A stretch of DNA of 64,000 bases from Candidatus Pantoea bituminis (GCF_018842675.1 NZ_JAGTWO010000004.1:1364001-1428000); one strand, 5' to 3'; positions 54,307 to 63,990 are shown, numbered from the stretch's first letter. Notes: generated from the sequence alone by a model not told the origin. Translations and numbers: made by a program.

Positions 54307-54720
54307 ATACACAGCGTTAATTTTCTAATTAAAACTGCCGGTGCGTTGGTTGCATGCCTATCTTCGACCTCAGTTATGTAGAGGATGTAGCGTTATTCTT
54401 ATACTTAAAGCTGCCGGTGCAATGGTTGCATGCCTGTCTTCGAACTGAATTATTTAGGGGATACACAGCGTTAATTTCCTAATTAAAACTGCCGGTGCGT
54501 TGGTTGCATGCCTATCTTCGACCTCAGTTATGTAGAGGATGTAGCGTTATTCTTATACTTAAAACTGCCGGTGCAATGGTTGCCTGCCTGTCTTCGAACT
54601 GAATTATTTAGGGGATACACAGCGTTAATTTCCTAATTAAAACAGCCGGTGCGTTGGTTACACACCTTTCTTCGACCTGAATTATTTAGGGAATACGTGA
54701 AGGTATTCACATAATTTAAA
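54293..54720. repeat. Tandem array of about 77-bp units, about 5.5 copies
   Basis: Units begin at about 54293, 54371, 54447, 54525, 54601 and 54679. Two subtypes alternate, so the higher-order period is exactly 154. Each has GCCGGTGC and TGGTTGC/TGCCT words like the palindromic element next to it, from which the array probably grew. Confidence 0.87.
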
Positions 54721-54842
54721 AATTAGTATTAGCAAGTAACTAATTAAAAAGCGCCTGCAATTAATAATATGGGCATTTTTATGTTGTGAGCTGCATCCAG
54801 TTTTACGCGTCCTCTCCCTTTTAGTGCAAGTTTCGTGCATGG

Positions 54843-54859
54843 CGCACCAAAGCGATGCA
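54843..54859 (+). promoter_or_regulatory. Candidate NtrC site upstream of ALDH operon
   Basis: CGCACCAAAGCGATGCA matches TGCACC-N5-GGTGCA at 10 of 12 fixed positions with correct spacing. It lies about 120 bases upstream of the sigma-54 promoter, a typical enhancer distance. Confidence 0.6.
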
Positions 54860-54978
54860 AATATTTTGTGAAGTAAATCATCTGTTTAAATGTTCGGCAA
54901 TTCCGCAAATTTTGCTGCTGTAATACGGCAGAAAATTTTTTTGCGCTGTTTTAAACGCATTTTTATTTTTTTCGTGGC

Positions 54979-54994
54979 TGGCATACTTTCTGCA
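54979..54994 (+). promoter_or_regulatory. Sigma-54 promoter of ALDH-HAD-FAD oxidase-ABC operon
   Basis: TGGCATACTTTCTGCA fits TGGCAY-N5-YTGCW, with GG and GC ten bases apart. It lies 84 bases before the first gene. No better sigma-70 promoter is evident in this AT-rich leader. Confidence 0.82.
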
Positions 54995-55077
54995 TTAGCT
55001 TATTAACACTGAATATAAGTCGCGATGAAAAGCTAATTAATCAGCGAGTGATGGGTGTAACAAATAAGGATTCTTCC

Positions 55078-56547
55078 ATGTTAAGTTTCGACCCTGAAAA
55101 AGTCTCTCTTCCTGTTGGTCATTATATTGATGGCCAACATGCTCAGACACAAGGCGCGCCGTTTGCGGTCAAGCGGCCTTCCGATGGCAAAGTCTTTGCC
55201 ACGATCAATGAAGCCCAGCCGGATGATGTTGATCGCGCAGTGAATAGTGCGCACCAGGCACTGAAAACCAGCGGCTGGTCGAGCTGTTCACCGCGTGAAC
55301 GTGGTCGCGTATTACGTCGCTGGGCCGATCTCATCGAGCAAGACAGCTTATTAGCGCAACTTGAATCGCTGGGTTCAACCCGTCCAATCAGTGATGTGGT
55401 GCAGCACGAAATTCCGTTCACTGCAGAAGCCATTCGTTTCTACGCCGAATGTGCAGACAAATACAGCGGTGACCTGTTTCCTACCCGTGAAAGCAGCCTC
55501 GGCATGCTGATCCCTGAACCTTATGGCGTGATTGGTGCCATTACGCCATGGAATTTCCCATTGTCGATGGCGTCATGGAAATGCGGCCCGGCGCTGGCAG
55601 CAGGAAATGCTGTGGTGCTGAAGCCTTCAGAACTGACGCCATTTTCAACCGTGCGCATGGCTGAGCTGGCAGTGCAAGCAGGATTACCCGCTGGCGTGCT
55701 GAACATTGTGCAGGGCAGCGGCGCGGTGACTGGCAGTGCCTTGGTAAAACATCCGCTGGTGCGCAAAGTTTCGTTCACCGGTTCAACGTTAACCGGCGCC
55801 CGCATCATGAGTGATGCTGCGCAGTTTGGCATGAAGCCGGTCACGCTGGAGTTGGGCGGTAAAAGCCCGCAGCTGGTGTTTGATGATGCGGGCGATATTG
55901 ATCAGCTGGCGCAACGTATTCTTCGGGGCTTCACCGCTAACGGCGGACAAGCCTGCGTCGCGGGCACCCGCTTGATTGTACAGCGAGGCATTGCCGATCC
56001 GCTGGTTGAACGTTTAGCCGCGCTGTGCCGCGAAGTTCAGCCTGGCGTAACCTGGAACGATCAAAGCCGCTATGCGCCACTGATCGACGAACGCCAAGGC
56101 AACAAAGTCTGTTCGGTTATCGAGGCAGCAAAAGCGCAGGGCGCAGAAGTGTTGGTGGGCGGTGAACGTTTTGCTAACACAGACGGCGGCTGGTTTTGGC
56201 AGCCCACCTTGCTTAGCGGCGTGGCGCAGGATAATCCCGCCGTGCAGCAGGAAATTTTTGGCCCGGTGTTGACGGTGCAAACCTTTGACGACGAAGAGCA
56301 AGGTTTAGCACTGGCAGCGCATGAGATTTATGGTCTGTGCGCTGGGGTTCACACCATGAGTTTACCGCGCGCGCTGCGTGCGATGCGCGCCATTGAAGCG
56401 GGCACCGTGTGGATCAATCGCTACGGCCGTTCTGGCGACTTCATTATTCCAACCGGCGGGTTTATCGGATCGGGCATCGGCAAAGATTTAGGCCGTCAGG
56501 CGTTTCAGGCCTGCCAACGCCAGAAAAGCGTACTCATCGATTTTTAA
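55078..56547 (+). CDS. Aldehyde dehydrogenase (PuuC/betaine-aldehyde type)
   Basis: This 489-residue NAD(P)-dependent enzyme has TPWNFPLSMASWK, FTGSTLTGARIM and ELGGKSPQLVFDDA with the general-base Glu, and the catalytic Cys in NGGQACVAGTR. It is closest in style to the gamma-glutamyl-aminobutyraldehyde and betaine aldehyde group. I start at 55078 (MLSFDPEKVSLPVG), seven bases after AAGGA; an in-frame GTG at 55048 lies upstream. It is the first gene of a sigma-54-controlled operon and probably oxidises the aldehyde released by the FAD oxidase encoded two genes later. Confidence 0.9.
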   Translation: MLSFDPEKVSLPVGHYIDGQHAQTQGAPFAVKRPSDGKVFATINEAQPDDVDRAVNSAHQALKTSGWSSCSPRERGRVLRRWADLIEQDSLLAQLESLGSTRPISDVVQHEIPFTAEAIRFYAECADKYSGDLFPTRESSLGMLIPEPYGVIGAITPWNFPLSMASWKCGPALAAGNAVVLKPSELTPFSTVRMAELAVQAGLPAGVLNIVQGSGAVTGSALVKHPLVRKVSFTGSTLTGARIMSDAAQFGMKPVTLELGGKSPQLVFDDAGDIDQLAQRILRGFTANGGQACVAGTRLIVQRGIADPLVERLAALCREVQPGVTWNDQSRYAPLIDERQGNKVCSVIEAAKAQGAEVLVGGERFANTDGGWFWQPTLLSGVAQDNPAVQQEIFGPVLTVQTFDDEEQGLALAAHEIYGLCAGVHTMSLPRALRAMRAIEAGTVWINRYGRSGDFIIPTGGFIGSGIGKDLGRQAFQACQRQKSVLIDF

Positions 56548-56578
56548 ACTGAACATCTGACAATGACGAGGTTGTTTC

Positions 56579-57247
56579 ATGGCACTGTTTAAACCTAAAT
56601 ACATCACTTTTGACTGTTACGGCACGCTGATCTTCTTTGATATGGCCGGTGCCGCAGAACGCTGTTTCTCTGAGCGCGTAGCGCCAGAAGCGATGAGCGC
56701 ATTTACCACCGATTTCGCCCGTTATCGCATGGATGAAGTGCTAGGCGCGTGGAAGCCTTATTACGACGTAGTGAGCAACGCTCTGCAGCGCACCTGCAAA
56801 AAATGGGGCGTGCGCTGGGATAAAGCTGACAGCGACTTCATCTATACCGATTGCGCCACCTGGGGCCCGCATCCAGATGTGCCCGCCGGGCTGGCTAAAG
56901 TGGCAAAAGAGTTCCCGCTGGTGCTGCTGACCAACTCCATGAATGACCTGATTCCGCATCATGTTCCGCGTCTCGGTGCGCCAATTCACATGACCATCAC
57001 CGCAGAAGAAGTGGGCGCTTACAAGCCACAGATGAAAGGCTTCGAATACATGCTGGAGAAGCTCGATTGCCGACCAGACGAAATTTTGCACGTCTCTTCC
57101 AGCCTGCGATATGACCTGATGACCGCGCACGATCTCGGCATTACCAACAAAGTCTGGGTGGACCGTGGGCATGAGCCCGCCAATCCGGCTTACGGCTACA
57201 CCGAAATCAAAGACATTGGCGGCCTGCCTGGCGTCGTCGGACTCTAA
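56579..57247 (+). CDS. HAD hydrolase, 2-haloacid dehalogenase type II-like
   Basis: This 222-residue HAD-superfamily enzyme has nucleophile Asp in ITFDCYGTLI (about residue 12), motif II LLTNSMND, the lysine in GAYKPQMKGFEYML and motif IV region HVSSSLRYDLMTAHDLG. The layout is that of L-2-haloacid dehalogenases, but in such operons these proteins more often act as phosphatases or on unknown metabolites. It is coupled to the neighbouring genes (31 and 10 bases). Confidence 0.87.
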   Translation: MALFKPKYITFDCYGTLIFFDMAGAAERCFSERVAPEAMSAFTTDFARYRMDEVLGAWKPYYDVVSNALQRTCKKWGVRWDKADSDFIYTDCATWGPHPDVPAGLAKVAKEFPLVLLTNSMNDLIPHHVPRLGAPIHMTITAEEVGAYKPQMKGFEYMLEKLDCRPDEILHVSSSLRYDLMTAHDLGITNKVWVDRGHEPANPAYGYTEIKDIGGLPGVVGL

Positions 57248-57257
57248 GGACCACGTA

Positions 57258-58533
57258 ATGAAACTCGAATCGTTCTGGCAAGCCACCGCCCCGCTTTTAC
57301 CGGCGCGGCCAAAGAATCACTGCCTTCACAGGCTGATGTCGTGGTAATCGGCGGCGGGTTTACCGGCATCTCGGCGGCGCTCAATCTGGCACGCAGCGGC
57401 GTCAGCGTGGTGGTGCTGGAAAGCGGCGAGGTAATGAGCCAAGCCTCAGGGCGTAACGGTGGGCACTGTAATACTGGCGTAGCGCAGAATTTCGCTTCGC
57501 TGGTGGCGAGCCAGGGCGTAGAACAGGCCAGCCGCTTCTATCGTGCTTACGACGAAGCGGTGAGCTATGTCGAGCAGCTCACGCATGAAGAACAGATCGA
57601 TTGCGATTTTCGCTTGTGCGGCAAAATCAAACTGGCGAGTAAAGCGTCCCATTTCGCCGGTCTACGCGAAGCCTGGGAATTGATGCGCCGCACCGTTGAT
57701 CCAGAGATTGAACTGCTCGGCAAAGAGGAGATTCATCGCGAAGTGGGCAGCAACGATTTCCACGGCGGCTTGTTGCAAAAGCGCGGCGGACAGATGCACA
57801 TGGGCAAGTTTGGTGTGGGGTTGGCGAATGCGGCTGCACGCCACGGCGCAAAAATTTATCCGCATCATGCAGTGACCGGGCTGGAGCGCCTCGACGGCTA
57901 TCGCCATCGCGTGCAAACCGCTCAGGGTGAAATCGTTGCCGACAAAGTGTTGATGGCAACCGGCTGCTCAACGGAAGGGCCATTTCCCTGGTTCCAGCGC
58001 CGCATCGTGCCGGTGGGCAGTTTCATCGTGGTAACGGAAGTATTAGGCGACGAACTGCTGCGTCAGGTCTTGCCGCAGGATCGCACGTATGTCACCTCAA
58101 TGAACCTCGGTAACTATTTCCGCACCACCGCCGACCGTCGCTTGGTGTTTGGTGGCCGGGCACGCTTTGCTGTCAGTAACCCTACCTCCGATTCACGCAG
58201 TGGAGAGATCCTGCGTAATGCGTTCGCCACGCTGTTTCCGCCGTTGAGCAAGGCTCGCGTGGCGTATTGCTGGGGCGGCATGGTGGACATGACCGCCGAT
58301 CGCCTGCCACGCGCCGGTGAACAGGATGGCCTGTTTTATTCACTCGGTTACAGCGGTCACGGCACGCAGATGTCAGTGTGGATGGGGCGCGTAATGGCCG
58401 ACTTGCTGGCTGAAAAAACCAATCAGAATCCCTGGCAACGCGAGACGTGGCCTGCCTTGCCTGGTTATCACGGCAAGCCATGGTTTTGCCGCTCGCCGGG
58501 CTGTATTACAAGGCCAAGGACCGGCTCTCCTGA
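57258..58533 (+). CDS. FAD-dependent amine/amino-acid oxidase, DAO family (two apparent frameshifts)
   Basis: The long frame begins at VIGGGFTGISAALNLARSGV, the dinucleotide-binding site. Adding one T at 57295-57298 restores a start at ATG 57258 (MKLESFWQATAP). Adding one T at 58494-58497 restores a natural end (WFLPLAGLYYKAKDRLS) at 58531-58533. The result is about 425 residues, like PuuB/DadA relatives, with SQASGRNGGHCNTG (flavin region) and SLGYSGHGTQMSVWMG near the end. It should oxidise an amine or N-substituted amino acid to an aldehyde or imine, feeding the ALDH upstream. Confidence 0.87.
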
Positions 58534-58548
58534 TTTCCCGTCCTGTTT

Positions 58549-58640
58549 CAGGCTGCAGGGGCGTTGGCTGCATGTGCTCATCCGAATCACTTATTTCAGT
58601 AAGCGTATTGGGATGTGCCTGATTGCCGCCTTCCTGTAAC
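58549..58640. repeat. Dispersed palindromic element inside operon gap
   Basis: CAGGCTGCAGGGGCGTTGGC ... TGCCGCCTTCCTGTAACC, the same family as 54195-54306. It sits between the FAD oxidase and the ABC genes and could lower downstream expression or stabilise the upstream message. Confidence 0.72.
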
Positions 58641-58700
58641 CAGGAACCGTGAGGGGATCGATTATTGAACGCTTATTGAATGCTTATTGAGGGTCTACAG

Positions 58701-60305
58701 ATGGGTAAATTTGATAAAGATTCTGGCGCAGTAAATCCGGCACTGACGCGGATGATCACGGAAGGATCACTGTCCCGCCGCAGTTTAATGAAGTTGTTGT
58801 CGGCAGGCGCCGCAATGAGCAGTGGTCTGATGGGTTTTCCACAAGTGGGCTTTGCTGCTGAGAACCCTGTGAAGGGCGGCAAGTTGCGCGCGGCGATGTC
58901 AAACGCCTCCGCCACCGACACGCTGGACCCAGCAAAAAGCAACAACAGCGGTGACTACACGCGTCAATATATGTTCTATAACGGCCTGACTGAGCTGGAT
59001 AAAAACCTTGCCGCCAAACCGGCGCTGGCAGAATCGATTGAATCAACGGATGGCATTACCTGGCAGATCAAACTGCGCAAAGGCGTCACTTTCCACGACG
59101 GCAAGCCGCTCACCGCCAAAGATGTTATTTATTCGTTGAGCCGCCACAAAGATCCCGCCGTCGCATCAAATGCCTTTAAGCTGGCCGATCAGTTCAAAAC
59201 CTTCACGGCAGTCAATGATAATGAAGTGCAACTGGTGTTAAGCAGCGCCAACTTCGACGTGCCCTACATGCTGGCTACGCCGCCGTTCCTGATCGTTCAG
59301 GATGGCACCAAAGATTTTACCAAAGGCATCGGTACTGGCCCGTATGTCTGTAAAGAGTTCTCGCCGGGCACCCGTTCGGTGGGAACGCGCAACCCCAATT
59401 ATTTCAAACCCGGCTTGCCGCATCTGGATGAAGTTGAACTGCTGGGCGTGACCGATCAGGCCGCACGCGTCAACGGCATGATGTCGGGCGATTTGCACAT
59501 CGTTTCAACGTTAAGTGCCGCCGATTGTAAACGCATCAAAGCCACCAGCGATTTTGGCGTGCTGGAGAGTAAATCCGGCATGTACACCAACCTGATTGTG
59601 CGCACGGATGTGAAGCCAGGCAGCAACGAAGATTTCGTGTTGGCGATGAAGTATCTGCAACCCCGCGAAATGCTGGTGAAAACCGTGCTGCAAGGTTATG
59701 GCGATGTCAGTAACGATACGCCGGTTCCGCCTTGGCATCCGCTCTACAACGCCGATCTCAAACCGCGTCCACTTGACCCAGAAAAAGCCAAATTCCATAT
59801 CCAGAAAGCGGGCATGACCGGCGCGACGGTTGAGATTATCACCACGCCAAATATCGAAGGCTCGAACGAAGGCGGTCAGCTGATTCAGCAGATATCGCGT
59901 AACACCGGCATCAATTTCAAAGTGCGCCGCGTGCCTTACGACGGTTACTGGTCAACCCATTGGACCAAAGATCCGGTGGGCTACGGTTCCATCAACCCAC
60001 GGCCCACGCTGGATATGCTGTTTTCGCAGTTCTACATGTCGAGTGCGCCCAACAATGAATCGGGCTGGAAGAATGATCAGTTCGATCAGCTGGTGGTGAC
60101 TGCACGCGGCGAGCGCGATCAGGCCAAACGCAAACAGATGTATGGCGATATGCAGAAACTGATTTATGACCACTGCGGCACCATCATCCCAACGTTTATC
60201 AGCTCCACTGATGGTTACAGCAAGAAAGTGAAAGGTGTAGAAGCCTGGCCGTCGGGCATGATGATGGGCTATCGCTTCCACGAATTCGCCTGGCTCTCCG
60301 CTTAA
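58701..60305 (+). CDS. Peptide/opine-type ABC transporter binding protein, Tat signal
   Basis: This 534-residue SBP_bac_5 protein starts MGKFDKDSGAVNPAL. The twin-arginine signal SRRSLMKLLSAGAAMSSG is about 30 residues in, with cleavage after GFAAE. The body has KLRKGVTFHDGKPLTAKDVIYSLSRH and GTGPYVCKEFSPG, the usual class C motifs. Such proteins bind di- and oligopeptides, opines, nickel or glutathione. Tat export is less common and suggests a cofactor or fast folding. The start at 58701 has GAGGG upstream. Confidence 0.9.
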   Translation: MGKFDKDSGAVNPALTRMITEGSLSRRSLMKLLSAGAAMSSGLMGFPQVGFAAENPVKGGKLRAAMSNASATDTLDPAKSNNSGDYTRQYMFYNGLTELDKNLAAKPALAESIESTDGITWQIKLRKGVTFHDGKPLTAKDVIYSLSRHKDPAVASNAFKLADQFKTFTAVNDNEVQLVLSSANFDVPYMLATPPFLIVQDGTKDFTKGIGTGPYVCKEFSPGTRSVGTRNPNYFKPGLPHLDEVELLGVTDQAARVNGMMSGDLHIVSTLSAADCKRIKATSDFGVLESKSGMYTNLIVRTDVKPGSNEDFVLAMKYLQPREMLVKTVLQGYGDVSNDTPVPPWHPLYNADLKPRPLDPEKAKFHIQKAGMTGATVEIITTPNIEGSNEGGQLIQQISRNTGINFKVRRVPYDGYWSTHWTKDPVGYGSINPRPTLDMLFSQFYMSSAPNNESGWKNDQFDQLVVTARGERDQAKRKQMYGDMQKLIYDHCGTIIPTFISSTDGYSKKVKGVEAWPSGMMMGYRFHEFAWLSA

Positions 60306-60340
60306 CCTGTTATCCGCTACCGTGAAAAGGAGTACGCCGA

Positions 60341-61292
60341 TGAACCGATACATGATGTTCCTGATTGCCCGGCGTGTTGGCGCGGGCATCCTGACCTTAC
60401 TGATCGTCTCGGCGGTGGTGTTTTTATCACCAGTATGCTGCCGGGTGATGCGGCGCAGATGATCCTTGGGCAAAACGCTACCACGGAAACGGTGGCGGCG
60501 TTGCGTCAGCAGTTGGGCTTGGATCAGCCGCTGCTGATGCGTTATTTCAGTTGGTTGGGTGGCATGATGCAGGGCGATTTTGGCACCTCATTTGCCAGCC
60601 ATCTGCCGGTTTCACAATTAGTGGCGCAGCGCATTCCCGCCACCTTTGAACTGGCGGGGATCACCACGCTGATCTGCGTGCCGCTGGCGTTGATTATCGG
60701 CATTGTGGCGGCAATGAATCGGGGTTCAAGGCTGGACCGTGCTCTGGTGATTGGCACCATGGCAACGGTTGCGGTGCCCGAGTTTTTAGTCGCGACCGTG
60801 GCGGTGCTGATCTTTGCGGTGAAACTGCATTGGGTCTCTGCGATGTCGTTTGGCAGCCCGGATATGGATTTAATCAGTTATCTGAAATCCTACGCGCTGC
60901 CGGTGCTCACGCTGTGCTGCGTGCTGGTGGCGCAGATGGCCCGCATGACGCGAGCCGCCATTATCAACCAGCTCGACAGCCCCTATCTGGAAATGGCGCT
61001 GTTGAAAGGCGTCTCACCGCTGCGTGCAGTGCTGCGTCATGCGCTGCCCAATGCAGTTGGCCCAATTGCCAACGCCATATCGCTGAGTCTCTCCTACCTG
61101 TTTGGTGGCGTCATTATCATCGAGACCATTTTTAGCTATCCCGGTCTCGCCAGCCAACTGGTGGATGCGGTCAGCAACCGCGATCTGCCGGTGGTGCAAC
61201 TCTGCGTGATGTTGTTCGCCGCCTCGTATCTGGTGCTGCTGCTGGCGGCAGACATTCTCACCATCGCCTTTAATCCGAAATGGAGAAGCTAA
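60341..61292 (+). CDS. ABC transporter permease, DppB type (apparent frameshift at 60421-60425)
   Basis: This permease of about 317 residues has the DppB/OppB N-terminal helix: MNRYMMFLIARRVGAGILTLLIVSAVVFF, restored by adding one T at 60421-60425 so that it continues ITSMLPGDAAQMILGQNAT. The permease loop EMALLKGVSPLRAVLRHALPNAVGPI is the EAA-type contact with the ATPase. Six transmembrane segments are expected. The start has AAAAGGAG upstream and the stop overlaps the next ATG (TAATG). Confidence 0.9.
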
Positions 61293-62143
61293 TGAATACG
61301 CTGCTGCTTCCCTGGCGTTTCTTTCAGTCGTTGTCGATTTCAGGCCGACTGGGTTTGTTGATGTCCCTGTTTTGGCTGCTGATGGCGGTATTCGGTAATC
61401 AACTGGCACCGCACAACATTGATGATATCGGTGGCGGCCCGTTAATGGGCGGCGTAACCGCTGATAACGTGTTGGGCACCGATTATTTGGGCCGTGACAT
61501 GTTGAGCCGCATTTTGTATGGCGCAAAATTCTCCATCGGCCTGGCGCTGAGCGCCGCATTGCTGGCGAGCGTGATCGGCACGTTGCTGGCGCTGCTGGCC
61601 GCGATGGCGGGACGCTGGCTGGAAGAGGTGCTGGGTCGCGTCAACGATGCACTGCTGGTGCTGCCGGGCAAAGTACTGTCGCTGATGATCGTCGCCGTGT
61701 TTGGTTCCTCGCTGCCGATGCTGATCCTTACAGCGGTATTCACGTACTGGCCGGGCGCATTCCGCATCGCGTTTGCCATGGCCAGCAGCTTGCGCAGCAT
61801 GGATTACGTACGTGCTTCACGGCTGCGTGGCGAAAGCCGCTGGTATGTCGCGATCCACGACATTCTGCCCAATATGCTGCATCCGATGTTGACCGACTTT
61901 GGTTTGCGCTTTGTCTACATCGTATTGCTGCTGAGTGGTTTGAGCTTCCTCGGCCTTGGTGTGCAACCACCGTACGCCGACTGGGGCACCTTGGTACGCG
62001 AAAATATTCAGGGCCTGTTTGATGGTTCTCCTGCGGTGTTAATGCCTGCGTTAGCGATTGCCAGCCTGACCATTGGTGCCAACCTGTTCATCGACAGCTT
62101 ACAAGCGATGCGCCCCATGACATTCGCGAAGGAGGGAGCATGA
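61292..62143 (+). CDS. ABC transporter permease, DppC type
   Basis: This 283-residue permease partner has the N-terminal OppC_N hydrophobic segment, then the LGTDYLGRDMLSRILYGAKFSIGLALSA family signature and the EAA-like loop YVRASRLRGESRWYVAIHDILPNMLHP. I start at 61292, which overlaps the previous stop and has GGAG at good spacing; the in-frame ATG at 61280 lies inside the upstream gene. The end overlaps the ATPase start by four bases. Confidence 0.9.
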   Translation: MNTLLLPWRFFQSLSISGRLGLLMSLFWLLMAVFGNQLAPHNIDDIGGGPLMGGVTADNVLGTDYLGRDMLSRILYGAKFSIGLALSAALLASVIGTLLALLAAMAGRWLEEVLGRVNDALLVLPGKVLSLMIVAVFGSSLPMLILTAVFTYWPGAFRIAFAMASSLRSMDYVRASRLRGESRWYVAIHDILPNMLHPMLTDFGLRFVYIVLLLSGLSFLGLGVQPPYADWGTLVRENIQGLFDGSPAVLMPALAIASLTIGANLFIDSLQAMRPMTFAKEGA

Positions 62144-63804
62144 ACGTGATGCCACATACGGCAATGCCGGTGATTTCAGTCGATAAACTGCGCGTGACGG
62201 CGCAGACCGACAGGGGTGAAGAGATCGATCTGGTTTCAGACATTCGCTTCACGGTGCAAAAGGGCGAAGTGCTGGCGCTGATTGGCGAGTCTGGCTCGGG
62301 TAAAACCACCATCGCAATGGCGTTAATGGGCTACGCTCGCAGCGGTTGCCGTATCGCCGAGGGCAATATTCACGTGGCCGGGACCGATGTGAACAGCCTG
62401 ACGCCCGCGCAGCTGCGCGCGTTTCGCGGCAACAAAGTCTCTTACATTGCGCAAAGTGCGGCGGCCTCGTTCAATCCCGGCATGAAGATTCTTGATCAGG
62501 TGATTGAGCCCGTGGTGATTCACGGCACCATGACGCGCAAAGACGCCAAAGCCAAAGCGATTGGGCTGTTTCGCGAGCTGGCGTTGCCGAACCCTGAAAC
62601 CATCGGCGACCGTTTTCCGCATCAGGTTTCTGGCGGACAGCTGCAACGTTTAATGACGGCAATGGCGCTGATTGGCGATCCTGACGTGGTGATCCTTGAT
62701 GAACCCACCACCGCATTAGACGTCACTACGCAAGTTGAAGTACTGAAAGCGTTTCGCCGCGTAGTGGCACAGCGTGGCGTGACGGCAATTTATGTCAGCC
62801 ACGATTTGGCGGTGGTCGCGCAAATGGCGGATCGCATTCTGGTGCTGCTGCGTGGACAAATTGCCGAATATGGCAGCACCGCACAGCTGATTGGCGCACC
62901 GCAGGCGGAATACACCCGCCTGTTGATGGATGCTGCTCAGCAGAAAGAGCGCCCAAGCAACTGGTGTCCGGTAGAAGCCGATATCCAGCCACTGATGGAA
63001 GTGCGCGATCTGTCGGCGGGTTACGGCCCGCGGGGTAGCGATGGTTATCCGAAAACCCGCATTCTTGAAGAGATCAATCTCAAGCTATGGAAAGGCCAGG
63101 CGATTGGCATCATCGGCGAATCGGGCTCCGGGAAAACCACGCTGGCCCACGCAATTGCCGGGCTAAACGCGCCGAGTCACGGCCACATTCTGTTTAACGG
63201 GCACTATATTTCGGGCGATATGCATAAGCGTCCCGATAACGAGCTGCGCCGCATTCAGTATGTGTTCCAGATGGCGGATACCGCGTTGAACCCGTCGCAC
63301 AGTGTTGAACGTATTCTTTCGCGCCCGCTGACGCTGTTTCATGGCTTGAGCGGTGCGGCGCGCCAACAGCGTTTATATCAACTGCTGGATCTGGTGAAGC
63401 TGCCGCGCAGCGTGTTGTGGCGTCGCCCTTGGGCGCTGTCGGGCGGTCAAAAGCAACGCGTTAACCTGGCGCGTGCGCTGGCTGCAGAACCCGATTTGAT
63501 TCTGTGTGATGAAGTGACCTCAGCGCTGGATACCGTGGTCGCTGCTGCCGTGCTGGATTTGATCAGCGAGCTGCGCCGCGAGCTGGGCTTGTCGGTACTG
63601 TTTATCAGCCACGATATGCACGCAGTACGCGCGGTATGTGATGAGATTGTGGTGATGAAAAGCGGCCGCATCGTGACGCAGCTGTCGCGTAATGATTATG
63701 ACAAGCCAACCAGCGAGCTCTATTTCGAGCGCCTGAAACGCGCCGTGCCGGAGTTAAGGCAAGGTTGGTTGGATGAGCACGAAGAGATTTTGAAGGCGGA
63801 ATAA
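62140..63804 (+). CDS. ABC transporter fused double ATPase, DppD-DppF type
   Basis: This 554-residue protein carries both nucleotide-binding domains that are separate DppD and DppF in E. coli. Domain 1 has Walker A GESGSGKTTIAMAL (about residue 48), signature VSGGQLQRLMTAMAL and Walker B VILDEPTTALD. Domain 2 has Walker A GESGSGKTTLAHAI (about residue 327), signature LSGGQKQRVNLARAL and LILCDEVTSALD. Both sites look catalytically complete. It ends the operon; a dispersed repeat follows. Confidence 0.92.
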   Translation: MNVMPHTAMPVISVDKLRVTAQTDRGEEIDLVSDIRFTVQKGEVLALIGESGSGKTTIAMALMGYARSGCRIAEGNIHVAGTDVNSLTPAQLRAFRGNKVSYIAQSAAASFNPGMKILDQVIEPVVIHGTMTRKDAKAKAIGLFRELALPNPETIGDRFPHQVSGGQLQRLMTAMALIGDPDVVILDEPTTALDVTTQVEVLKAFRRVVAQRGVTAIYVSHDLAVVAQMADRILVLLRGQIAEYGSTAQLIGAPQAEYTRLLMDAAQQKERPSNWCPVEADIQPLMEVRDLSAGYGPRGSDGYPKTRILEEINLKLWKGQAIGIIGESGSGKTTLAHAIAGLNAPSHGHILFNGHYISGDMHKRPDNELRRIQYVFQMADTALNPSHSVERILSRPLTLFHGLSGAARQQRLYQLLDLVKLPRSVLWRRPWALSGGQKQRVNLARALAAEPDLILCDEVTSALDTVVAAAVLDLISELRRELGLSVLFISHDMHAVRAVCDEIVVMKSGRIVTQLSRNDYDKPTSELYFERLKRAVPELRQGWLDEHEEILKAE

Positions 63805-63839
63805 CGGAAGGGTGCTTTCACTGGCGGGTGCGCGCTGCC

Positions 63840-63990
63840 TTTAGAGGGTGCTGGCTGTCCCCCACCTCGGTCCTCCCCATTAATGGGGGAGGAAGATGCT
63901 GCTTTATGCCCGCTCAACACCCGCATGCGGCAGCGTCTCCTTCCCCGCCAGCGGGGAAGGCCGGGATGGGGGACAGCCAGCACAAACGAA
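63840..63990. repeat. Inverted copy of the 48.6-kb hairpin repeat
   Basis: Read on the minus strand it carries the same modules as the 141-bp unit: GTCCCCCATCCCGGCCTTCCCCGC, the GGGGAAGGAGACGCTGCC run, GAGCGGGCAT and the CTCCCCCATTAATGGGG palindrome. It follows the transporter ATPase gene and may act as the operon's 3' end structure. Confidence 0.82.

Larger units (their letters stand above)
54183..55077. other. Intergenic region: palindromic element, 77-bp array and sigma-54 control region
   Basis: No gene. From left to right it contains a dispersed palindromic element, a tandem array of about 77-bp units, and an AT-rich regulatory segment with an NtrC site and a sigma-54 promoter (separate entries). 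Confidence 0.75.
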
